Translations under genes and position numbers: made by a program
NCBI GenBank assembly: GCA_903952805.1
Contig: CAJBHN010000356.1
Coordinates: 1 to 14,000 of the forward strand
Direction of reading: 5' to 3'
DNA from: an uncultured Myxococcales bacterium
GTDB lineage: Bacteria > Myxococcota > UBA727 > VGSZ01
DNA: 14,000 nt
Part shown: positions 8,461 through 14,000 of the stretch, piece by piece
How the letters are laid out: each line of letters starts with the position of its first letter
Position numbering within the stretch: position 1 is the stretch's first letter
The notes under the pieces: generated by a model
What the model saw: only the letters and a program-made list of their open reading frames with translations
The model's database searches: none
Told to the model about the DNA's origin: nothing

Positions 8461-9663
8461 ATGTCGCTGCCCATGCTCTCCAACTCCGCCTTGACGCTGT
8501 GGCGCACAACCGCGGCACGGCTGATGCGTCTGGGGGGCGACTCCGCCGGCAACGAGTTGGTGCTCTTTGTCGACGGCGACAGCGCGTTTGACACCATGCT
8601 CGCGGCCATCGGCAGCGCCCGTCGGCGGGTCTGGCTCGAGGTCTACATCTTCGCCCCCGACGCCCTTGGTCGGCGGGTGCTGCAGGCGCTGGAGGCCGCT
8701 GCGCGCCGTGGCGTCGAGGTGCGGCTGCTGGTCGACGACCTCGGCAGCGACGAACTGCAGGACCTCCACGTGCAACCCCTGCGTGCCGCCGGCGCCACCG
8801 TGGTGCGTTTCAACCCAGGTCGCTGGTCGAGGTTGTTGCCCTTTGCCCACCGCGCCGGCCTGAAGCGTCCCCTGCCCATGAGCCTGCGCGACCACCGCAA
8901 GATCCTCATCGTCGACGACGACCACGGCTTCTGCGGCGGCATGAACATCAGCGCCGACTACGGAGGGCCCCGCCTGGGCAATGGCCGCTTTCGAGACACC
9001 CATCTGCTGGTGTCTGGTCCGGCCGTCGTCGAGCTGGGCGCCGTCTTTGGGCATTCCTGGCAGCACGCCACCGGCACCACGCTGCAGGCCCTGCCCCGCT
9101 CCGGGCCCCGCGTCGACGGCAGCCACGTGCAAATCCTCGGCAGCGACCGCTTCCTGCGTCGTCGCCTCATCCAGCGTGCCCTCTACACCACCGTGCAGCG
9201 CTCGGTGCGTTCGGTGCTGTTGACGGCGCCCTACTTCATTCCGCCCCCGCGCCTGCTGCGGGCCCTGCGCATGGCCGCCAAGCGTGGCGTCGACGTCCGC
9301 GTGCTGACCGCGGGCGTCTCGGATGTGCCCATCGCCGTCGCCGCCGCCCGCCACGTCTACGGCAGCCTGTTGGAGAGCGGCGTGCGCATCTACGAACTGC
9401 AGAGCCAGACCCTGCACGCCAAGACCGCCGTCGTCGACGGCGTCTACGCCCACATCGGCTCCTTCAACCTCGACCGCTGGAGCTTTGACCGCAACCTCGA
9501 GGTCGTCGCCATGAGCCTCGATCCCGGCGTGGGCGCCGCGTTGGAGCAGGTCTTCTTCGCCGACGTCGACCACAGCCTGGAGGTCCAGCTGGACACCTGG
9601 AGGCAGCGGGACCTGCGCGCCCGCCTGTGGGGTCGCATCGCCTGGTGGCTGTGTCGGCTGTAG
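8461..9663 (+). CDS. Phospholipase D / cardiolipin-synthase-like enzyme (two HKD motifs)
   Basis: The 400-residue protein has two HxKxxxxD motifs: His145-Lys147-Asp152 (HRKILIVDD, followed by GGMNIS) and His319-Lys321-Asp326 (LHAKTAVVDG, followed by GSFNLD). Two HKD halves on one chain form the active site of the PLD superfamily. The size, the WLEVYIFAPDALGRRVL start of the catalytic region and the APYFIPP segment fit bacterial cardiolipin synthases of the ClsB type, which lack the two N-terminal membrane helices of ClsA. The predicted role is phosphatidyl transfer making cardiolipin or a related lipid at the inner membrane; other phospholipid or nuclease specificities cannot be excluded. The start is the ATG at 8461, 57 bases after the lipoprotein gene, without an obvious Shine-Dalgarno. 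Confidence 0.88.
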   Translation: MSLPMLSNSALTLWRTTAARLMRLGGDSAGNELVLFVDGDSAFDTMLAAIGSARRRVWLEVYIFAPDALGRRVLQALEAAARRGVEVRLLVDDLGSDELQDLHVQPLRAAGATVVRFNPGRWSRLLPFAHRAGLKRPLPMSLRDHRKILIVDDDHGFCGGMNISADYGGPRLGNGRFRDTHLLVSGPAVVELGAVFGHSWQHATGTTLQALPRSGPRVDGSHVQILGSDRFLRRRLIQRALYTTVQRSVRSVLLTAPYFIPPPRLLRALRMAAKRGVDVRVLTAGVSDVPIAVAAARHVYGSLLESGVRIYELQSQTLHAKTAVVDGVYAHIGSFNLDRWSFDRNLEVVAMSLDPGVGAALEQVFFADVDHSLEVQLDTWRQRDLRARLWGRIAWWLCRL

Positions 9664-10005
9664 CCGCGTGATGGCCAAGCGGGCTCCACCGTCGGCTTCT
9701 AACGACCGCACCCTCAAGCCCGGCAAGACCATCGGCTCCACAGCGGTGAACATCAGCGACAGCGACGCCCTGAAGACTGGTCGCTACCGGGTCACCTGCG
9801 AGAGCAACGGATCAGCGGTTTGTCAGCGTCAGCCGCCGTCGTGGTCGATGTGGCGGCCACAGCGCCGGAGAACTCCGCGCCATGATTGGGTCTGTGCAAA
9901 AATTGGAAACTGGTGTTCAAAACATACAGCCACCTTCCAGAGACTTCATTCTGATGCGCCTTGGTGGTGGCATACGATGTGAAACGAATGAACATGAGGT
10001 GTTCA
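9664..10005. other. Non-coding stretch, probable promoter region of the downstream lipoprotein
   Basis: No recognisable gene is present. A 104-codon frame (9668-9982, plus strand) has no similarity that I recognise and unusual Trp/Arg/Cys content in its second half, so it is not called. Base composition drops toward A+T from about 9895, which suits a promoter region for the gene at 10006, but no confident -35/-10 pair was found. Confidence 0.4.
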
Positions 10006-10842
10006 ATGCGTTTCTCGCCCCTGGCTTGTCTGGCTCTCGTGCTTTCTTGTGGATCAGAACCCCTGCTGCAGGTGCCCTTGGACTTCGAAGGTCGTGGCGA
10101 GGGCGAGGGCGAGGGCGAGGGCGAGGGCGAGGGCGAGGGCGAGGGCGAGGGCCCACCAGCGTCGGTGCTGCCTCTGTGGGTCATGACCCATCCAAGCGGC
10201 GGCGAATCCCGCATTGCCCATGTGGTCGACGACGACGGGTTCGTGACGGCGTCCATGCCGGTGCCGCCAGCCATCACCTCGCCCCATGGTTTGGCCGTCG
10301 ACCCCCAGCGCAATCGCCTGCTCGTCATTGGCTTTGCCGAGCCCGGCGAAGCGGGCTTGTGGACCATCGATCTGGGTACTGGTGAAGCGGCGCCCCTCAA
10401 CAAGCGCCTGCAGGGCAGTGGCATCGTTGTCAAGGGCGGGCGCATCTTCGTGGTGGCCGAGGAGCGGTTCCTCAACGACGAAGGCCTCGTATTTCAGCCC
10501 TTGTCGCTGCACGAGGTGGATCCGGTGAGCGGCGCGATCCTGTCTTCGCGCCCGGTCCACGGGATGACGTGCGCTCTTGACCTGGCCGAGCTCGGCGACG
10601 ACCTCGTCTACACCTGCGACCGCATCATCGTGCGGTTCGACGACCACGGCGAGGAGACCTTCATTGACCGCCGATTCGGCGACGGAGCCAGCGACAATAT
10701 CTATGCCGCCACCCGCTTCGACGACCGCCGAACCCTCTTCGTCGAGGCCAGCGGTCGGTCCTGGATTCACGACGGACAGCGCGCCATCACCGCTCGTCGC
10801 TTGCCGGTGGCAGGCTGGATCACGGCCGTGGCTGTGCCATGA
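10006..10842 (+). CDS. Lipoprotein with Gly-Glu linker and probable beta-propeller-like domain
   Basis: The 278-residue protein starts MRFSPLACLALVLSC, a short but good lipoprotein signal with Cys15. Residues 31-49 are Gly(Glu-Gly)9. The remainder shows repeats like those of propeller proteins: LPLWVMTHPSGGESRIAHV, HGLAVDPQRNRLLVIGF, GLWTIDLGTGEA, LHEVDPVSGAIL. The HGLAVDPQRNRLLV pattern resembles NHL/YVTN-type blades, although the domain is too short for many blades. No enzyme motif is seen. GAGG at 9996-9999 lies six bases before the ATG at 10006; in-frame ATGs at 9988 and 9994 would lengthen the signal peptide slightly. The gene is monocistronic by position and converges on the DUF1552-like remnant, their stops being 12 bases apart. 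Confidence 0.82.
   Translation: MRFSPLACLALVLSCGSEPLLQVPLDFEGRGEGEGEGEGEGEGEGEGEGPPASVLPLWVMTHPSGGESRIAHVVDDDGFVTASMPVPPAITSPHGLAVDPQRNRLLVIGFAEPGEAGLWTIDLGTGEAAPLNKRLQGSGIVVKGGRIFVVAEERFLNDEGLVFQPLSLHEVDPVSGAILSSRPVHGMTCALDLAELGDDLVYTCDRIIVRFDDHGEETFIDRRFGDGASDNIYAATRFDDRRTLFVEASGRSWIHDGQRAITARRLPVAGWITAVAVP
10096..10152 (+). repeat. Pure GGCGAG microsatellite encoding Gly(Glu-Gly)9
   Basis: Nine and a half perfect GGCGAG units have no synonymous variation, unlike the mosaic arrays at 1635 and 2624. Purity suggests recent expansion or turnover by slippage. Confidence 0.93.
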
Positions 10843-10857
10843 AGGCGTTGGCCTTCA
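10840..10857. terminator. Hairpin containing both convergent stop codons
   Basis: TGAAGGC (10840-10846) pairs with GCCTTCA (10851-10857) around GTTG. The left arm begins with the TGA of the plus-strand lipoprotein, and the right arm ends with the TGA of the minus-strand DUF1552-like frame. A second small hairpin, GGCCC/GGGCC around GGAT, follows at 10858-10871. There is no T-tract, so a terminator role is only possible. Confidence 0.35.
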
Positions 10858-11394
10858 GGCCCGGATGGGCCGGGGCTCGCCTGTGGCCACGATTTCGCCC
10901 TCGCCCCAGGGACCCGGCGGCGTGACGCCGAGGAGGCCCATGATGTCGACTTAGAGGTCGGACAGGGGGCGCCGGGTTGCGCTGTCTGAGACGGTCTGAC
11001 CGAAGCGCAGGTCGGCGCCGCCGCCGCACAACAGGACGGGCAGATGCTCGGTGGCGTGGAAGTCACCGTTGGGCATGTCCGAGTCGAACATGACGAAGGT
11101 GAAGTCCAGCAGGTTCAACGAGCGCAGCTGGGTGAGCAGGTCCGCCAGCAGGTCCGTGTGGACCTGGTTCATGCCCCGCAAGCGGCTCACCAGGCCCGCG
11201 TCGTTGCGGTTGTGGGCGCAGTCGTGGTGGCCGGCGCCTGCGCCGAGGGCCTCGGCACAGTGGAGGTCTGAGGAGCTCGGGCCGTACATCAACGTCGACG
11301 CATTCACCGAGCCACACTGCATGGCGATGGCCACCATGCGGTGCATGAGCTGGTAGCGCTGGATGTAGCGGGCCTGGAAGTCGGCGAAGCTGTC
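10855..11394 (-). pseudogene. C-terminal remnant of a DUF1552-like protein, with an in-frame stop
   Basis: The frame runs from about 11394 (FADFQARYIQRYQ) leftward. It shows the C-terminal part of a DUF1552 protein: a GHHDCAHN histidine block, NQVHTDLLADLLTQLRSLN, then FVMFDSDMPNGDFHATEHLP and VLLCGGG. Most of the protein (the N-terminal half or more) is missing. A TAA at 10953-10951 interrupts the frame just after PLSDL, where a Tyr codon is expected. Beyond it the same frame continues another 31 codons (VDIMGLLGVTPPG to PRPIRA) to a TGA at 10855. Both the truncation and the stop point to decay. DUF1552 proteins are of unknown function. The truncated end abuts the 54-bp repeat at 11410, suggesting that an insertion or transposition event removed the 5' part. 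A sequencing error at the stop is possible. Confidence 0.78.
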
Positions 11395-11409
11395 GGTGGC
11401 GGCCTCGCT

Positions 11410-11463
11410 GCGGACAGAAAAAATAGCGCCACTTCTGGGACCGGGGCCAGCAAAGCGGCCGGC
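11410..11463. repeat. Imperfect direct repeat, left copy (partner at 13814-13867)
   Basis: It aligns without gaps to 13814-13867 with 41 of 54 bases identical by hand, in the same orientation. Shared stretches include GCGGA at the left and GGCCAGCA/GAGCCAGCA toward the right. Similarity fades beyond both ends. The left end lies next to the broken DUF1552 frame; on the right, 90 bases separate it from the 3' end of the 676-codon gene. The partner lies in the 3' end of the IS91-like transposase frame, so this copy may be a solo IS terminus. It could instead be a dispersed genomic repeat. Confidence 0.6.
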
Positions 11464-11553
11464 CCACCGGGATGCTGAGTCCTCCTGCACACCTGATTGG
11501 TGGGGGTGCGTGGCCGAGATCGCGGGCCGCGGACGCGCCGGGGCCGTGCTTGA

Positions 11554-13584
11554 TCACGCCGAGCCACGGGGCGCGCACGGATGACGAGCGCCCGCGACGT
11601 GCCGACGACCGCACACGACGCAGCGATCGACGCGCCCACGGATCGAGCGATCCATCCGAAGCGGGAGGGTCGGTCGAAGCCGGACGAGATCGGCTGCAAC
11701 CGCGAGAACGAGCTCCGGCGTGGTGGCCTCGTCGGAGAGCTGAATCGTGACACGCAATGCCTCTGCGGAGAGCTCGACCGTCCCCCCTGCCTTGCGCCCC
11801 AGCTCGACCAACGCCGAGCGCGTCGCCTCGGGCAGCCCCAGCCAGCGCACGAGCTCGAGCCCGAGCGTCGCGGACTCGATGACGCACCCGGAGTCCACCC
11901 AAACGGGAAACTCGCCCGTGCTCGGCGGCACGCCATCGACCACCCGCTCCTCGCCGTCCTCGCCGTCCTCGCCGTCCTCGTCGTCCTCGTCGTACTCGCT
12001 GCCGTTGGGCTCTTCGAGCGCCGATTCGTCTGGGATCCAGTTGATCGTCAACGCCCCCTCGGCGCCTGGAACGTCGATGGCCAACGCGCCTCCCCCGTCC
12101 CCGCAGAAAAAGTCGACGAACGCTCCGTCGACCGGGATGCGCAGGACGACGCGCGCGTCCGCGGGGCATGCCACGTCGCTGACCTCGACGGTGTCCGCCC
12201 CGAGGCGAGAGCCCCATGGCTGCGGCCAGGAGTCGCGTTGCCTCGCGAGATGGCGCTCGACCAACTGCCGCGCTCGGGGCGATTGCAGCTCGATCGGCCG
12301 ACGCAGCAGCGACGCCCCCACCGACAGCGCGCGCGCGGTCACTCGGCAGCGCGGGCACGCCGAGACCGGGAGCTCGAAGTACGCGAGGACGCCGCACGCC
12401 GGGCATAGGCACGCTCCCCTCGACGGATCGGGCGGAGCCGGGAGCTCGGGCAACGCATCGGCCAACCGCGCGAGCGATTTCGTCAGCCGCGCGGGCCAGC
12501 CACGGTCGCGCGCCACTCTCGCGAGGAGGTCCGCGTCGGCGTCGAAGACGACGGAAGCGATCTCGCCGGACAGCGCGACCGCGGCCCCGGCCTCGCTGAG
12601 CCCGAAGAGCTTCGCGTCGACTCGCCGCACGGCCGCGATCCGCCCCGCATCGCCCTCCGGATCCGCGCTCGTGAGGGACTCGGCCTTGCCCAGGAAGACC
12701 TGCGCCTCCCTCCGAAAAAAGGGCGTGTCGTCGTCCTCGTCCTCGTCTTCATCGATGCGGACGTCGTCGCCGGATCGATGGCGACGCAGCTCGAACGCCC
12801 CGAGCTTGCCGGCAGCACCGGTGGACAGCTCGAGCGCAAAGCCGCCGTCGCCACGCTGCCAGAGCTCGACCCGGTAGGCGCGTCCGTCGAACTCGACGCC
12901 GGCGCGATGGTTGGCCGCGGACGGTCGGTCCGGATCCGGGCGAGTCGGGCGAGCGCCGAGGGCGCGACGAAAAGCCTCGAACCCCTCGGTCGCCTGGTCC
13001 TCGTCGGACGCCGCGCCGCCGCGGGTCCGATGAGCTTCAGCGCGCGCACGCTCGACCTCCACGAGCGAGACCAGCGCCTCGATCAAGCGAGCCCTGCCCT
13101 CGGCGCCCTCGACCTGCGAGAACGCGAGTTCCACGTCGTCGTCACGAAAACGCACCTGCGCGATCGCTCCCGCGGCGAGCGCATCGCCGAGGGAGCGACG
13201 CACCGCCTCGGGCAAGCGCGCGAGGGACTCGACGTCCGAGCCGCTCGCGCACACGACCCCTCGACCGAGGTGGACCCTGTTTTCCGGGTGCGCATCGAAT
13301 CCAGGGCGATACGTCTCGATATCGAGGTCTGTGTCCGCCCCGCGCAGGGCGAGGTCGAACGACAACGTGAACTCTCTCGACGAGCCGCCGCCACGGATGA
13401 ATCCCACAAGATCCCCAACGTCTGGCACCGTCAACTCAACGCGCAAGGCGTCACTCGCAAAGGTGACGGTCTCCTCGGCCACGACGATCTCGGTCGCAAC
13501 GAATCGACCTGCCGCGGCGCGCTCCCGCACCGCGAGAGCGACCCTCTCCGCCGTCGATCCGAACCAACGCGTCCACAAACTCAT
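11554..13584 (-). CDS. 676-residue protein of unknown function with zinc-ribbon cysteines
   Basis: I do not recognise a family. The protein starts MSLWTRWFGS and has no signal peptide or membrane segment, so it is probably cytosolic. A CPAC-x12-CPRC zinc ribbon spans residues 394-413. The C-terminus has a second Cys/His cluster, CVVCGRRHVAGARHPC (655-670). Two acidic tracts occur, at about 278-286 and 530-547. A similar beta-hairpin-like pattern recurs, best seen as TVTFASDALRVELTVPD (39-55) and TVELSAEALRVTIQLSD (602-618). LPEA-R--L segments at about 124 and 584 precede further copies, suggesting an internally duplicated protein. Alanine codons are mainly GCG and GCT here, whereas neighbouring genes favour GCC, which hints at a different origin. 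The gene stands alone between the two 54-bp repeats and upstream of the IS91-like element, so it may be a transposition passenger. Confidence 0.78.
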   Translation of the reverse strand: MSLWTRWFGSTAERVALAVRERAAAGRFVATEIVVAEETVTFASDALRVELTVPDVGDLVGFIRGGGSSREFTLSFDLALRGADTDLDIETYRPGFDAHPENRVHLGRGVVCASGSDVESLARLPEAVRRSLGDALAAGAIAQVRFRDDDVELAFSQVEGAEGRARLIEALVSLVEVERARAEAHRTRGGAASDEDQATEGFEAFRRALGARPTRPDPDRPSAANHRAGVEFDGRAYRVELWQRGDGGFALELSTGAAGKLGAFELRRHRSGDDVRIDEDEDEDDDTPFFRREAQVFLGKAESLTSADPEGDAGRIAAVRRVDAKLFGLSEAGAAVALSGEIASVVFDADADLLARVARDRGWPARLTKSLARLADALPELPAPPDPSRGACLCPACGVLAYFELPVSACPRCRVTARALSVGASLLRRPIELQSPRARQLVERHLARQRDSWPQPWGSRLGADTVEVSDVACPADARVVLRIPVDGAFVDFFCGDGGGALAIDVPGAEGALTINWIPDESALEEPNGSEYDEDDEDGEDGEDGEERVVDGVPPSTGEFPVWVDSGCVIESATLGLELVRWLGLPEATRSALVELGRKAGGTVELSAEALRVTIQLSDEATTPELVLAVAADLVRLRPTLPLRMDRSIRGRVDRCVVCGRRHVAGARHPCAPRGSA

Positions 13585-13738
13585 GGTGCGCAGCGTCGCA
13601 CCGGGCGCCGAAGAGCGCGACCCCGCAAACGGCGAGCTTGATCGATCCTCCGACCGTCAGGCTCGGTGCGCCCGGGAGCCATCGGGGCGACTTGTCGCTT
13701 CGAGCGAATTCGACCACGAAGCGGTCTAATGGTCCTGA

Positions 13739-14000
13739 TTATTCAACTCTTTGGCGCTGCGCCAAAGAGTTGAATTCCCCGATGATTCGAGCGTGCGCTC
13801 GACGTTCCCCCGTGCGGAGAGGAAGAATCGCTCCAATTTTTGGATCGGAGCCAGCAGAGCAGCTGGCGGCCCGCAGGGTCGGGAGCAGTTCGGCCCGCAA
13901 CCCGAGGTGCTTGAGGGTCTTCCTCGCCACATCGGGCTCTTCGATGCAGGCGATGAGCCGTATCGGGCCCAGACAACGAGAACACTTCAGGACATCGACG
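13739..14000 (-). CDS. IS91-like (Y2, rolling-circle) transposase, C-terminal end only
   Basis: The frame enters from the right edge and ends at TAA 13741-13739, giving 86 visible residues. It reads VDVLKCSRCLGPIRLIACI, then EEPDVARKTLKHLGLRAE. This fits the C-terminus of IS91-type transposases found in many myxobacteria, DVL-C-x2-C-G-x2-RLIA-I-x-DP-x-VA-x2-IL-x-HLGL, with a Cys pair (C-x2-C) from the zinc-binding region. The catalytic tyrosines and HUH motif would lie outside the window. The last 50 or so residues (after HLGLRAE) do not look conserved. They run through a repeat and two palindromes, so they may be terminal IS sequence that happens to be open. These transposases move DNA by rolling-circle replication and can mobilise adjacent genes. 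Whether the element is intact cannot be judged here. Confidence 0.72.
   Translation of the reverse strand, partial: VDVLKCSRCLGPIRLIACIEEPDVARKTLKHLGLRAELLPTLRAASCSAGSDPKIGAILPLRTGERRAHARIIGEFNSLAQRQRVE
13741..13775. repeat. 35-bp perfect palindrome at the transposase 3' end
   Basis: ATTCAACTCTTTGGCGC (13741-13757) and its exact reverse complement (13759-13775) flank a single T. The palindrome overlaps the transposase stop codon. IS91-type elements carry terminal inverted repeats that can form hairpins at their origin and terminus of rolling-circle transfer, so an IS end is one reading. A transcription terminator for the transposase is another, but no T-tract follows on either strand. Confidence 0.85.
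13787..13802. repeat. 16-bp palindrome next to the 35-bp palindrome
   Basis: TCGAGCG and CGCTCGA flank two bases (TG). It lies 11 bases from the large palindrome and 11 bases from the 54-bp repeat, within the last part of the transposase frame. Two adjacent palindromes are consistent with a rolling-circle terminus. Confidence 0.6.
13814..13867. repeat. Imperfect direct repeat, right copy (partner at 11410-11463)
   Basis: 41 of 54 bases match the left copy, ungapped and in the same orientation. It contains CCAATTTTTGG, a small interrupted palindrome that is only partly kept in the left copy. It lies in the unconserved 3' end of the IS91-like transposase frame, so it may be part of the IS terminal region. 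Confidence 0.6.

Noticed and set aside
6703..9753. A 1016-codon open frame on the minus strand
   Set aside because: It is antisense to three well-supported plus-strand genes (TetR, lipoprotein, two-HKD enzyme). Its product is low-complexity Gly/Ala/Val/His/Asp-rich with no motif. Long antisense frames are expected in GC-rich DNA with strong third-base bias.
9897..9907. CAAAAATTGGA, an 11-base match in reverse orientation to part of the right 54-bp repeat
   Set aside because: The similarity does not extend beyond the A+T-rich 11-mer on either side, so a third repeat copy is not supported.
9668..9982. A 104-codon plus-strand frame after the cardiolipin-synthase-like gene
   Set aside because: It has no recognisable similarity or convincing ribosome binding site. 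Its composition is unusual and it runs into the A+T-richer presumed promoter of the next gene.
11930..11999. GCCGTCCTC-type tandem repeats, considered as a possible CRISPR or other array
   Set aside because: They are in-frame codons for the acidic Glu-Asp-Gly tract of the 676-codon gene, with no spacers.
11063..12412. A 449-codon minus-strand frame covering parts of the DUF1552 remnant and the 676-codon gene
   Set aside because: It is an Arg/Gly-rich shadow in another frame of both; its C-terminal part is a frame-shifted read of the DUF1552 sequence.

Overview
The window is GC-rich chromosomal DNA, most likely from a Myxococcota (deltaproteobacterial) genome. The evidence is the very high GC, the many predicted lipoproteins with Gly-Glu repeat linkers, the Cys-rich, lamin-tail-like and PPC-like secreted modules, a DUF1552-type remnant and an IS91-type transposase tail. 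This assignment is an inference from content; the window has no rRNA or marker gene.

Layout. At 1-1377, on the minus strand, lie the start of a Gly-Glu-linker lipoprotein (partial at the window edge) and a complete RoxA/YcfD-like cupin oxygenase. At 1539-3865, on the plus strand, two lipoprotein genes overlap by four bases (ATGA): an SGNH-hydrolase-like protein and a Cys-rich, PPC-like protein with a 65-residue Glu-Gly linker. A strong hairpin follows at 3882-3922. A COG2509-type FAD-dependent oxidoreductase (4004-5704) converges on a minus-strand lipoprotein (5792-6652) with a lamin-tail-like module, and a textbook bidirectional terminator sits between them. At 6919-9663 a plus-strand run holds a TetR-type regulator, a lipoprotein of unknown function and a two-HKD phospholipase D / cardiolipin-synthase-like enzyme. 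A further Gly-Glu-linker lipoprotein, possibly a beta-propeller, occupies 10006-10842.

The right end (10855-14000) differs in character. It holds the C-terminal remnant of a DUF1552-like gene with an in-frame stop, a 676-codon gene of unknown function with zinc-ribbon cysteines and a different alanine codon preference, and the C-terminal end of an IS91-like (rolling-circle) transposase with two palindromes at its 3' side. Two imperfect 54-bp direct repeats (41 of 54 identical), at 11410-11463 and 13814-13867, bracket the 676-codon gene. The left copy abuts the broken DUF1552 gene and the right copy lies in the 3' end of the transposase frame. This suggests a passenger gene associated with IS91-type transposition.

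Most of the rest looks like ordinary cell-envelope biology: five of the six predicted lipoproteins carry (Gly-Glu)n linkers encoded by a hexanucleotide microsatellite. The observations most worth following up are the IS91-end / passenger-gene arrangement, the internal-repeat zinc-ribbon protein, and an apparently circularly permuted lamin-tail-like domain.
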